Source of the DNA: an uncultured Sulfitobacter sp.
Lineage (GTDB): Bacteria > Pseudomonadota > Alphaproteobacteria > Rhodobacterales > Rhodobacteraceae
NCBI RefSeq assembly: GCF_947497275.1
Contig: NZ_CANMFS010000001.1
Location: 62,001-126,000 of the forward strand
Reading direction: 5' to 3'
DNA: 64,000 nucleotides
Positions 16,984 through 24,627 of this stretch are shown one piece after another. The position numbers were made by a program, and so were the translations under genes. The first letter of the stretch is position 1. Each line of letters starts with the position of its first letter. The notes beneath the pieces were generated by a model. The model had not been told where the DNA came from, ran no database searches, and saw only the letters and a program-made list of their open reading frames with translations.

Positions 16984-18417
16984 ATGGCCGACACGTCACA
17001 CCCCCCAAAGATTGCCGCAGCCACGGATGCGTCGGGATTTACGCGGGCAGCGGCCGACTGGATCGCCGGATCAGCTGCGCTGGACATGCCCGAGCCGGTT
17101 TTGCGGCTGGCGGGCCAATGTCTTTTCGATTGGTTCGCCGTCACCATCGCGGCCACCGATGAAGAGCTTGTTCCGATCATTACCGCCATCGGAACCGAGG
17201 GCGAAACAGTCGCCCAGGGGGGTACGCTAGTGGGGCAGGGCGGTCGCGCCACAGAGCAGCGTGCGGCGCTGATCAACGGCACGCTCGGTCATGCGTTGGA
17301 TTTCGACGACGTCAATCTGCGGATGCACGGGCATCCCACAGTCCCGATCGCCCCCGCGCTGCTGGCAGTGGCCGAACGCGAGGGTCTGTCAGGGATTGCG
17401 GTGCTGCGCGCGTTTGTCGTGGGCTACCAGATAGCGGGACGGCTGGGTCACGCGATGGGCGACAGCCACTACGCACGCGGGTTTCACGCGACCGGCACCA
17501 TCGGCGCAGTCGCAGCGGCGGCAGGCTGTGCCGCATTGCTGAAGCTGGACGCGGACCGTACCGAGGCCGCGCTGGGTCTCGCCGCCACTCAGGCCTCCGG
17601 GATCAAGGCGATGTTCGGCACCATGGCCAAGCCGTTTCACGCCGGCAACGCTGCTGCGAACGGGGTTATGGCCGTGCGGTTGGCGCAACAAGGGTTCACC
17701 GCACGCGAAGGCGGGCTGGAACATGCGCAGGGTTTTGGCGCGGCGATGTCCGATGACGCCCAGATGTCGGCAGCCGATTTTGGCGCGACCCCCGACGGTG
17801 CGCCCGACTGGGAAATCACCCGCAACCTGTTCAAGTATCACGCCGCCTGCTATCTTACGCACAGCACGATCGAGGCGATGGCACGGCTGCCGGCACAACA
17901 TGCCATCGATCCCAATGAGGTGACGGGTATCGCGCTGCATGTGCCTGACAGTCACCGCTCGGTCTGCGACGTGGCCGAGCCACGCACCGGGCTCGACATC
18001 AAGTTTTCGATCCGTCATCTGGCGGCGCTGGCGCTGACCGGGGCCGATACCGCCGACCTGTCGCTTTACTCCGAGGCAACGGCCTGCGACGCGACCTTGT
18101 CCGAGCTAAGTGGCAAGACGCGGCTGGTGACCGACGAAGCGGAAGCCGCAGAGCGCTATGGCGCCAAGGTGGATGTGACGCTGACCGATGGCACCGTCCG
18201 CAGCGCGACCTGGGATGTCTCGACCCCGGTGGAGGACCTGGACGCACAGGAGGAGACCCTGCGCGCCAAGGCCGTGACCCTGATCGACCCGAAGTTGGGC
18301 GCCGGGGCCGCCGACAGCCTGCTGTCCGCTATCCGGGCGTTGCCCGCAGCCGCCGACCTGTCGCAGCTACTGCACGCGTCGACCCCCGCTCGGGGCGACC
18401 TGGCAAAAATTGGATAA
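16984..18417 (+). CDS. MmgE/PrpD family protein
   Basis: A 477-residue soluble enzyme of the MmgE/PrpD fold, which includes 2-methylcitrate dehydratase, cis-aconitate decarboxylase and iminodisuccinate epimerase. It has the all-helical N-terminal domain (LINGTLGHALDFDDVN near residue 95, HATGTIGAVAAAAG near 165, KPFHAGNAAANGVMA near 220) and a C-terminal alpha/beta domain. The KPFHAGNAA and HALDFDD stretches contain the family's conserved active-site residues. It is first in the operon, three bases before the first maoC gene. The substrate is unknown; a branched or hydroxylated dicarboxylic or tricarboxylic acid is likely given the neighbours. Confidence 0.85.
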   Translation: MADTSHPPKIAAATDASGFTRAAADWIAGSAALDMPEPVLRLAGQCLFDWFAVTIAATDEELVPIITAIGTEGETVAQGGTLVGQGGRATEQRAALINGTLGHALDFDDVNLRMHGHPTVPIAPALLAVAEREGLSGIAVLRAFVVGYQIAGRLGHAMGDSHYARGFHATGTIGAVAAAAGCAALLKLDADRTEAALGLAATQASGIKAMFGTMAKPFHAGNAAANGVMAVRLAQQGFTAREGGLEHAQGFGAAMSDDAQMSAADFGATPDGAPDWEITRNLFKYHAACYLTHSTIEAMARLPAQHAIDPNEVTGIALHVPDSHRSVCDVAEPRTGLDIKFSIRHLAALALTGADTADLSLYSEATACDATLSELSGKTRLVTDEAEAAERYGAKVDVTLTDGTVRSATWDVSTPVEDLDAQEETLRAKAVTLIDPKLGAGAADSLLSAIRALPAAADLSQLLHASTPARGDLAKIG

Positions 18418-18420
18418 CAC

Positions 18421-18924
18421 ATGGATACAGTCGAAGATCTGAAATCGCGTGCGCGGCTCTGGCCACGGGGCAACACGTTCGAGGATTTCTCCATTGGACG
18501 CGCCTTTACCCATCATTGGGGGCGGACCCTGACCGAAGCGGACAGCACGCTCTTCACCACGCTGACGCTGCATTACAACCCGCAGTATTTCAACGCCGAG
18601 ATCGCGGCAGCGAATGGCTACGACCGGGGCTGTCCGGTGAACCCGCTGCTGGTGTTCAACACGGTTTTCGGACTCAGCGTCGAAGACCTGTCCGAGGGGG
18701 GCGGCCCGTTTCTGGGCGTGGATAAATGCGTTTATGGCGCACCCGTCTATCCCGGCGACACCCTGACAGCCGAAAGCGAGGTCATTGCCGCCCGCGAGAG
18801 TGACAAGCGCCCCGATTTCGGAATTGTGACCTGGGCTACGCGCGGTGTGAACCAGCATGGCCAAGAGGTTATCCGCTTTCGGCGCTCGAACCTCGTGCGC
18901 CGCCTAAAATCCCAAGGAGACTGA
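18421..18924 (+). CDS. MaoC-family hot-dog protein, like the N-half of mesaconyl-CoA hydratase
   Basis: A 167-residue hot-dog protein. It begins NTFEDFSIGRAFTHHWGRT and then CPVNPLLVFNTVFGLSVED, YGAPVYPGDTLTAESEVI and WATRGVNQ. As I remember the Rhodobacter mesaconyl-CoA hydratase, its N-terminal half has the same order: FFEDF, LLVFHIVFG, VYPGDTL, GVNQ. The hydratase dyad region reads LHYNPQYFN, where the Asp and His of the usual D-x-N-P-x-H are not present, so this subunit may be non-catalytic. Next to the acyl-CoA dehydrogenase gene, 2 bases apart. A simple MaoC thioesterase or dehydratase is the alternative. Confidence 0.78.
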   Translation: MDTVEDLKSRARLWPRGNTFEDFSIGRAFTHHWGRTLTEADSTLFTTLTLHYNPQYFNAEIAAANGYDRGCPVNPLLVFNTVFGLSVEDLSEGGGPFLGVDKCVYGAPVYPGDTLTAESEVIAARESDKRPDFGIVTWATRGVNQHGQEVIRFRRSNLVRRLKSQGD

Positions 18925-18926
18925 AT

Positions 18927-20198
18927 ATGGACACCAATGACAGCCTGTATTCGGGCGATGGCCGCGGCTTTTTCACCGAAGAACGGACAATGATCCGCGA
19001 CAGTGCGCGCCAGTTCACCATGAACGAGGTGTTGCCCGTCGCCAACGAACTGGACGGCCCGGACGCCGAGATCCCCGCTGACCTGCGCCAGAAAATGGCC
19101 GATATGGGCTATTTCGGAATTATGATCCCCGAGGAATTCGGCGGGCTTGGGCTGGGCACTTTCGAATATTGTCTGGTGGCCGAGCAACTGGCGCGGGGAT
19201 GGATGTCGGTCGCCTCATTGATGGCACGAGGGCAGGGGGGCTGGATCCGCAAGGCGATGTCGCCCGAGATGCAGGCCGAATACCTGCCCCGTGTGATGCG
19301 CGGTGAGTTTCTCAACGCGACATCCCTTTCCGAGCCGGGCACCGGGTCCGATCTGGCGTCGATCTCGTGCCGGGCCGAGCGCGACGGCGACGACTGGGTG
19401 CTGACCGGGGCGAAATACTGGTGCACCTTCGCAGATGGAGCGGATTATCTGACGATTTTTGCCCGTACCGCGCCGCCGCCTTCGTCTGACAAGCGTTGGA
19501 TGGGCATCTCGTGCTTTATGATCGAAAAGGAACGCGGCAGCCTGCCCGCCGGCATTAACGGCTCGGCCATTCCCAAGATCGGCTATTTCGGCTGGAAGAC
19601 CTACGAGCTGTCGTTCGACGGTTTTCGGGTGCCGGGCAGTCACCTGATCGGAGAGAAGGACAAGGCGTTCCTGCTGATGGCCAAAGGTCTTGAAACCGCC
19701 CGCGCCCATACCGCGGCACGCTCGATCGGACTGGCGCAGGGCGCGCTGGAGGATGCAACCGCCTATGCGCAGGAGCGCGAGCAGTTCGGTATGCCGATCG
19801 CGGAGTTCCAGGCGATCCGGTTCAAGATCGCCACCATGGCCACCGAGATAGAGGCTGCGCGGCAACTGCTATATTCCGTTTGCAACAGTATCGACACCGG
19901 CGCGCGCTGCGACAAAGAGGCGTCGATGGTCAAGTATTTCGCATCCGAGATGGCCGAGCGCGTGACCTCGGAGGCCATGCAGATCCTTGGAGGCGCCGGC
20001 TATACCAAGCTGCATGCGGTGGAGCGTCATTGGCGCGACGCACGGCTGACCAAGATATTCGAGGGCACCTCGGAGATCCAGCAGCGCATCATCTCGGACA
20101 AGATCCTCGGCAAGTCGATGGTGGACAAGATGATCGCCGATCGCGCCTTTGAAATGAAATGGGGCAACCGCGCCAAACAGGGAAAGGCGGCGGAATGA
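18927..20198 (+). CDS. Acyl-CoA dehydrogenase, possibly (2-methyl)succinyl-CoA dehydrogenase-like
   Basis: A 423-residue FAD-dependent acyl-CoA dehydrogenase with a perfect AAGGAGA ribosome-binding site. It has the N-terminal helical domain, the FAD-binding SLSEPGTGSDLASI near residue 132, the WCTFADGADYL beta domain, and the C-terminal RHWRDARLTKIFEGTSEIQ near 370-388, whose Glu is the catalytic-base position of this family. It introduces an alpha,beta double bond and passes electrons to ETF. Set between two maoC genes and before a malyl-CoA-lyase-like gene, it could act on methylsuccinyl-CoA or another 2-substituted succinyl-CoA. That substrate is inference. Confidence 0.85.
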   Translation: MDTNDSLYSGDGRGFFTEERTMIRDSARQFTMNEVLPVANELDGPDAEIPADLRQKMADMGYFGIMIPEEFGGLGLGTFEYCLVAEQLARGWMSVASLMARGQGGWIRKAMSPEMQAEYLPRVMRGEFLNATSLSEPGTGSDLASISCRAERDGDDWVLTGAKYWCTFADGADYLTIFARTAPPPSSDKRWMGISCFMIEKERGSLPAGINGSAIPKIGYFGWKTYELSFDGFRVPGSHLIGEKDKAFLLMAKGLETARAHTAARSIGLAQGALEDATAYAQEREQFGMPIAEFQAIRFKIATMATEIEAARQLLYSVCNSIDTGARCDKEASMVKYFASEMAERVTSEAMQILGGAGYTKLHAVERHWRDARLTKIFEGTSEIQQRIISDKILGKSMVDKMIADRAFEMKWGNRAKQGKAAE

Positions 20199-20704
20199 CA
20201 CCTGATAGAATCGACACGTCTGCGCTGACCTCGTCGGTCAATTACTTCGAGGATTTCACCGAAGGCGACGTCTGGCGCCATGCGCGGGGCAAGACGGTGA
20301 CCGAGATGGACAATGTTCTGCTGACCAACCTCGTGCTGAACACCGCCGAGGGGCATTTCAACGAGGACCGGATGCAGAAGGCCGGCGGCGGCATATTCTC
20401 GCAGCGGGTCGTATTCGGGGGGATCAACCTGTCTTTCGTCATCGGTCTGGCGGCCCAGGACACCGGGGAGCAGGTGATCGCCGAGCTGGAGATGGACAAA
20501 GTTCGGCTGCGCCATCCGGTGTTTCATGGCGACACGCTGTATGCGTTTACCGAGGTGGTGGAAAAGACGGCCAGCGACCGCGACGATGCCGGGTGCGTGC
20601 GGTTTCGCCACTACGGCATTAACCAGGACGACAAGCTTTGCGTGGAGGCGGAGCGCGTCGTGCTGATGAAAAAGCGCGCCGGCTGGGGCGGGGCGGCGGC
20701 GTGA
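20195..20704 (+). CDS. MaoC-family hydratase, like the C-half of mesaconyl-CoA hydratase
   Basis: A 169-residue hot-dog protein; the start overlaps the dehydrogenase stop (ATGA). It begins SVNYFEDFTEGDVWRHARGK and carries LNTAEGHFNEDRM and QRVVFGGINLSFVIGLA, then RLRHPVFHGDTLYAFTEV. These follow the C-terminal half of mesaconyl-CoA hydratase as I recall it (NTARVHFN, RRIVYGGH, GDTIYAWSE). The catalytic-type Asn and His are present here. With the other MaoC gene upstream it could form a two-chain hydratase. A stand-alone enoyl-CoA hydratase is the alternative. Confidence 0.8.
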   Translation: MTPDRIDTSALTSSVNYFEDFTEGDVWRHARGKTVTEMDNVLLTNLVLNTAEGHFNEDRMQKAGGGIFSQRVVFGGINLSFVIGLAAQDTGEQVIAELEMDKVRLRHPVFHGDTLYAFTEVVEKTASDRDDAGCVRFRHYGINQDDKLCVEAERVVLMKKRAGWGGAAA

Positions 20705-21972
20705 GCGGCACCGACGATAGGATAGGCAATCCCGGCGTGCCCGGAGGTGCGCTCGAGGGGTTGCGCGTCATCGACCTGACGATGATGCTGGCGGGGCCCT
20801 ATGCCTCGATGATGCTGGCCGACCAGGGTGCCGACGTGATCAAGGTCGAGCCACCGGGCGGCGACGGCACCCGGCGCATCGGGCCGCATCTGCCGGGTGG
20901 CCTGACCCAGGACGAGGGCGGTTATGGCGGCTATTTCGCATCGATTAACCGCAACAAACGGTCGCTGGTGCTGGACCTGAAATCAGAAACGGGTCTGGCC
21001 GCGCTCAAGCGCATGGTGGCACGCGCCGACATTCTGATCGAAAATTATCGCCACGGGGTGATGGAACGGCTGGGCCTGGACGATGCGACGCTCTGGGCTG
21101 CCAATCCGCAGTTGGTGCATGTCTCTATCCGCGGCTTCGGAGATAGTGCCGGCGGCGACAGCCCCTATGCCGACTGGCCCGCATATGACCCGGTCAGCCA
21201 AGCGATGGGCGGCTTGATGGGGATCACCGGCCCACGCGGCGGCCCACCGACCAAGGTGGGACCCGGCGTCGGCGACATTGCACCGGCGATGTTCGCGGCC
21301 TTCGGCGCATTGGCGGCCACGTTCCGCGCCCATCGTACCGGGCAGGGCGAGCGCGTCGATATCAGCATGGTCGACAGTGTTCTGGCCATGTGCGAGCGCA
21401 TCATCTTTCAGTATTCCGCAAGCGGCACATCCCCTGTACCCGAGGGTAATGGACATCCGCTGCTAAGCCCCTTCGGGCTGTTCGAGGCGGCTGACGGTTT
21501 CGTAACCATCGCCATCCCCAAGGACGATTTCTGGGCGCGCTTCGTCAAGCTGATCGGGCGGCCGGAATTGGCGAAAGTCCCCGAATTTGCCACCAACACC
21601 GCCCGGTTAAAGAATGCCGCCGCCGTGGAGGAGGTCGTCACCGGCTGGACCCGCGCCCGCAGCCGGGCCGAGATCGCCGGCGTGATCGGCGGGCAGATCC
21701 CGTTCGGCCCGGTGATGACGGCCGAGGATATCTTTGCCGACCCGCATTTTCATGCCCGGGGTATGCTCGCCGAGGTTCCCATCTCAGGGGCCGAACGGCC
21801 GCTGCACGTGGCCAACACGCCGGTTCGCATGGCCCATGCGGCGCATGGCGTGCGCCAGCCCGCGCCGCTGACTGATGAACATGCCGATGCCATCCTGACC
21901 GAGTTCGGGTTCACCCCCGACGAGATCGCCGGATTGCGCCCCGCTCCTGCGGACCCACCACAAACAGAATAA
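20701..21972 (+). CDS. Family III CoA-transferase (CaiB/BaiF)
   Basis: A 423-residue class III CoA-transferase that moves CoA from a donor such as succinyl-CoA or acetyl-CoA to a carboxylic acid. The GTG start overlaps the previous stop (GTGA). The N-terminal pattern LRVIDLTMMLAGPYASMMLADQGADVIKVE is typical; D192 in PGVGDIAPAMFA is at the catalytic Asp position that forms the aspartyl-CoA intermediate; GERVDISMVDSVLAM follows. It probably activates the dicarboxylic acid imported by the TRAP system downstream. Related enzymes act on mesaconate, itaconate and citramalate. Confidence 0.87.
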   Translation: MSGTDDRIGNPGVPGGALEGLRVIDLTMMLAGPYASMMLADQGADVIKVEPPGGDGTRRIGPHLPGGLTQDEGGYGGYFASINRNKRSLVLDLKSETGLAALKRMVARADILIENYRHGVMERLGLDDATLWAANPQLVHVSIRGFGDSAGGDSPYADWPAYDPVSQAMGGLMGITGPRGGPPTKVGPGVGDIAPAMFAAFGALAATFRAHRTGQGERVDISMVDSVLAMCERIIFQYSASGTSPVPEGNGHPLLSPFGLFEAADGFVTIAIPKDDFWARFVKLIGRPELAKVPEFATNTARLKNAAAVEEVVTGWTRARSRAEIAGVIGGQIPFGPVMTAEDIFADPHFHARGMLAEVPISGAERPLHVANTPVRMAHAAHGVRQPAPLTDEHADAILTEFGFTPDEIAGLRPAPADPPQTE

Positions 21973-21988
21973 CAGAGGATCACCCGAG

Positions 21989-22903
21989 ATGACCCAGCCA
22001 AAGAGACTTCGCCGTTGCCAGTTGTCCGTGCCCGGATCGAGCGAGAAGATGATGCAAAAAGCCTCCGGCCTCGACCTGGATTACGTGTTCCTCGATCTGG
22101 AGGACGCGGTTGCCCCCTCGGCCAAGCGCGTAGCGCGCGGCAAGATTGTCGGGGCGTTGAACGAGCTGGACTGGGGCCGCACAACCCGCTGCGTGCGGAT
22201 CAACGACCTGTCCACTGAATACGCCTATGAAGACATCATCGAGGTGGTCGAGGGCGCTGGCGACAACCTCGACTTGATCATGCTACCCAAGAGTATGGGA
22301 CCCGACGACATCACCTTTTGCGACAAGCTGCTGTCGATGATGGAGAAGAAGTTGAAGATGACCAAGCGGATCGGTCTGGAAACCCTGATTGAGGAGGTCG
22401 AAGCGATGCAGAAGGTGGATGAGATCGCCGCCGCGTCCGACCGGCTCGAGGCGCTGATCTTTGGCATGGGCGACTATTCGGCCAGCCAGGGTGTGTCGAT
22501 CAAGGACATCGGCGGCGAGAGTGGCTATCCCGGCGATATCTGGCACTATCAGCGCCAAAAGCTGACCATCGCGGCGCGCGCCAACCGGATCGACGCGGTC
22601 GACGGCCCGTTTGCAGATTTCCGCAGCCCGGACGCCTATCGCGAGGAATGCCGACGGTCGATGATTTTGGGAATGGTCGGAAAATGGGCGATCCACCCTT
22701 CGCAGATCGAGATCGCGCAGGAAGTGTTCTCGCCCGATGCCGAGGATGTCGCGCGCGCCCGCAAGATGAAGGCTGCCTACGAGGAAGCCTGGGCGCAGGG
22801 GTTGGGATCGGTCCAGTTTGAGGGACGAATGATCGACATCGCCTCGATCCGCATCGTCGACAACACGCTGCAAAAGGCCGACATGATCGGGGGATATGCC
22901 TGA
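21989..22903 (+). CDS. HpcH/HpaI (CitE) lyase, malyl-CoA/methylmalyl-CoA lyase-like
   Basis: A 304-residue TIM-barrel lyase of the CitE/Mcl type. Key stretches: LRRCQLSVPGSSEKMM at the start, FLDLEDAVAP near residue 35 (Asp and Glu that bind Mg2+), LDWGRTTRCVRIND near 65, and RRSMILGMVGKWAIHPSQIE near 225-250, which is very like L-malyl-CoA/beta-methylmalyl-CoA lyase Mcl1 as I remember it. The expected reaction is splitting of a 3-hydroxy dicarboxyl-CoA to glyoxylate and an acyl-CoA. It starts 17 bases after the CoA-transferase stop with GAGG upstream. The exact substrate is inferred. Confidence 0.85.
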   Translation: MTQPKRLRRCQLSVPGSSEKMMQKASGLDLDYVFLDLEDAVAPSAKRVARGKIVGALNELDWGRTTRCVRINDLSTEYAYEDIIEVVEGAGDNLDLIMLPKSMGPDDITFCDKLLSMMEKKLKMTKRIGLETLIEEVEAMQKVDEIAAASDRLEALIFGMGDYSASQGVSIKDIGGESGYPGDIWHYQRQKLTIAARANRIDAVDGPFADFRSPDAYREECRRSMILGMVGKWAIHPSQIEIAQEVFSPDAEDVARARKMKAAYEEAWAQGLGSVQFEGRMIDIASIRIVDNTLQKADMIGGYA

Positions 22904-23700
22904 TGAGCCATCCCTCAGGGGCCATCCCAGACCCGACCGGCCTGCATCCCACGCGGCTTGATGGCAAGGTGGCGCTGGTCACCGGGTCGGGTCAGAACAT
23001 CGGCCGGGCCATCGCGCTGCGTCTGGCCGAAGCCGGGGCGGCGGTGATCGTGAACGGCGCGCGCAACCGCGACAACGTGGACGAGACCGTGCGCCTGATC
23101 GAAGAGGCCGGAGGGCGCGCGCACCCAATCATGTGCGATGTCTCGGATGCCGACGCAGTGGGACGCATGGTCGCCGAGGCCGCGGACACCTTCGGATCGG
23201 TCGATATCTCGGTGTCGAATGTTGGCCGTCGTCTGCACAAGCCGTTCGAGGAGATCGAGATCGCGGACTGGGACGACTCGATCCGCATCAACCTGTCAGC
23301 TTCATTCTACCTTGCGCACCACGTTGTGCCGCTGATGAAGGACAAGGGGTGGGGCCGGATCATCCATGTCTCGGGCTATGACGGGTTCACCGGCCATCTG
23401 ATAAACCGCGCCTACAACATCGCGGCCAAGTCGGGGATGCACGGATTTTCCAAGGCCATCGGCAAGGAGCTGGGCCAGTACGGCATCACTGCCAACACAT
23501 TGGTGCCCGGCGCCATCGACACCGACCGCGACTGGAGCCAGTATCCCAACACGGCTATTGATACGGTACGCGAGAGGATCGCGGTGAAACGCTGGGGCCA
23601 CGTGGACGACCTAGCCTACGGGGCGGTCTATCTGTGTACCACCGGCAGTTTCATGAACGGACAAGCGTTGCACCTGAACGGTGGCGAATTCATGTTCTGA
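22903..23700 (+). CDS. Short-chain dehydrogenase/reductase with unusual active site
   Basis: A 265-residue SDR; start overlaps the lyase stop by one base. The cofactor site TGSGQNIGRA is at residues 27-36 and the NNAG-type stretch reads SVSNVGRRLHKPF. The active site is odd: the usual Tyr-x-x-x-Lys reads AYNIAAKSG, so Asn takes the Tyr position, or one residue is inserted between Tyr and Lys, and the preceding region is HVSGYDGF rather than SS. It may still reduce an aldehyde or keto acid made by the pathway. It ends inside the convergent IclR gene (11-bp overlap). Confidence 0.82.
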   Translation: MSHPSGAIPDPTGLHPTRLDGKVALVTGSGQNIGRAIALRLAEAGAAVIVNGARNRDNVDETVRLIEEAGGRAHPIMCDVSDADAVGRMVAEAADTFGSVDISVSNVGRRLHKPFEEIEIADWDDSIRINLSASFYLAHHVVPLMKDKGWGRIIHVSGYDGFTGHLINRAYNIAAKSGMHGFSKAIGKELGQYGITANTLVPGAIDTDRDWSQYPNTAIDTVRERIAVKRWGHVDDLAYGAVYLCTTGSFMNGQALHLNGGEFMF

Positions 23701-24484
23701 CCGTCTCAGCCCCGGCAGCTTCGTCAGACTGCGCGCGCTTGAACATGCGGGCCTGTTCCAAAAGGGTGTCGCGCAGCCAGTCGCGTTTCGGGTTCAGGCG
23801 GGCCAGCGGCCCGCCCAGCCCGATCGCCAGCGATCGTCCCTCCAGGGGCAGATCAATCAATGTCGAAATCGTGCCGACCTCTTCGGTGACCATGCCGAAA
23901 GTCTCGAAATAACCCTGTTGCCGCGCCGTCTCGACATTTTCAAGCACCTGTGCCTCGGTCAGGGGCGAGGGCTTGGAGCTGAACTCAACATTGTATCGGC
24001 GCACCATCGCGCCGATCTCGGCATCGGTGAACCGTGTGAGCAACATGATCCCCACGCCGCAGCCGTGGATTGGCCGGGTCTGGTTTGGCCGCAGCGAAAA
24101 GCGCAATGAATGCGGCGATTCCAGCATCGAGACATAGCGCGCCTGAAGGCCGCTCTGCGCACCCAGCAGAACCGCCTCGCCGGTGCGTTCGGACAGGTAG
24201 TTCATCAACCGACCGATCGCTGCCATACCGCCCGGCGCCCCCAGTGCCCAGTTGCCGACAAAGGCCAGCCGCTCCGAGGGCAGATACCGTCGGTCGCCGC
24301 GGCCTCGGGTCAGATATCCCTCGTGAACGAGCGTCTTGAGCAATGAAGAAATGCTTGATTGCGGCACGCCAAGTGCATCGACGATGTCTTGCACGCTCAG
24401 CGCGCGGCGTTCGGCCTCGAACAGCTCGAACACCTGCACCACCCGCATTGCGGATTTCACCGCGCCTTTCAGTTCATTGTCCAT
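23690..24484 (-). CDS. IclR-family transcriptional regulator
   Basis: A 264-residue regulator, convergent with the catabolic operon and divergent from the TRAP genes. Residues ~5-65 form the winged helix-turn-helix (VVQVFELFEAERR, ALGVPQSSISSLLKTLVHEG), and the rest is the GAF-like effector domain that binds a small metabolite. Start chosen at 24484 (MDNELKGAV), the usual beginning of the family; ATG 24529 is possible but adds a hydrophobic segment that is not typical. It most likely controls both the operon and the transporter, and a shared motif is present in front of both. Confidence 0.86.
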   Translation of the reverse strand: MDNELKGAVKSAMRVVQVFELFEAERRALSVQDIVDALGVPQSSISSLLKTLVHEGYLTRGRGDRRYLPSERLAFVGNWALGAPGGMAAIGRLMNYLSERTGEAVLLGAQSGLQARYVSMLESPHSLRFSLRPNQTRPIHGCGVGIMLLTRFTDAEIGAMVRRYNVEFSSKPSPLTEAQVLENVETARQQGYFETFGMVTEEVGTISTLIDLPLEGRSLAIGLGGPLARLNPKRDWLRDTLLEQARMFKRAQSDEAAGAETVRT

Positions 24485-24496
24485 AACTACACCAAT

Positions 24497-24515
24497 TATC
24501 ACATACGGGATGTAT
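24497..24515. promoter_or_regulatory. Second operator candidate in the iclR-TRAP intergenic region
   Basis: TATCACATA (24497-24505) is the reverse complement of the nonamer TATGTGATA upstream of the operon at 16889-16897. It overlaps an inverted repeat ATAC-GGGAT-GTAT at 24503-24515. It lies 13-31 bases before the IclR start codon, suited to autoregulation. Found by eye. Confidence 0.45.
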
Positions 24516-24537
24516 TTCATCAACATCAAGATGGACT

Positions 24538-24560
24538 ATGATCCGCCCCTCTGGAATCAT
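24538..24560. promoter_or_regulatory. 23-bp imperfect palindrome upstream of the TRAP genes
   Basis: ATGATCC at 24538-24544 mirrors GGAATCAT at 24553-24560 around a CT-rich centre. It is in the intergenic region between the divergent IclR and TRAP genes, 68 bases before the dctP start, a good place for an operator. Whether IclR or another protein binds it is unknown. Confidence 0.4.
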
Positions 24561-24627
24561 CAAGTTACAAAATGCCCGTACAAGACCCGTTCCGTAGGGT
24601 CGACCGGGACAACTCGGGAGGGAAACC

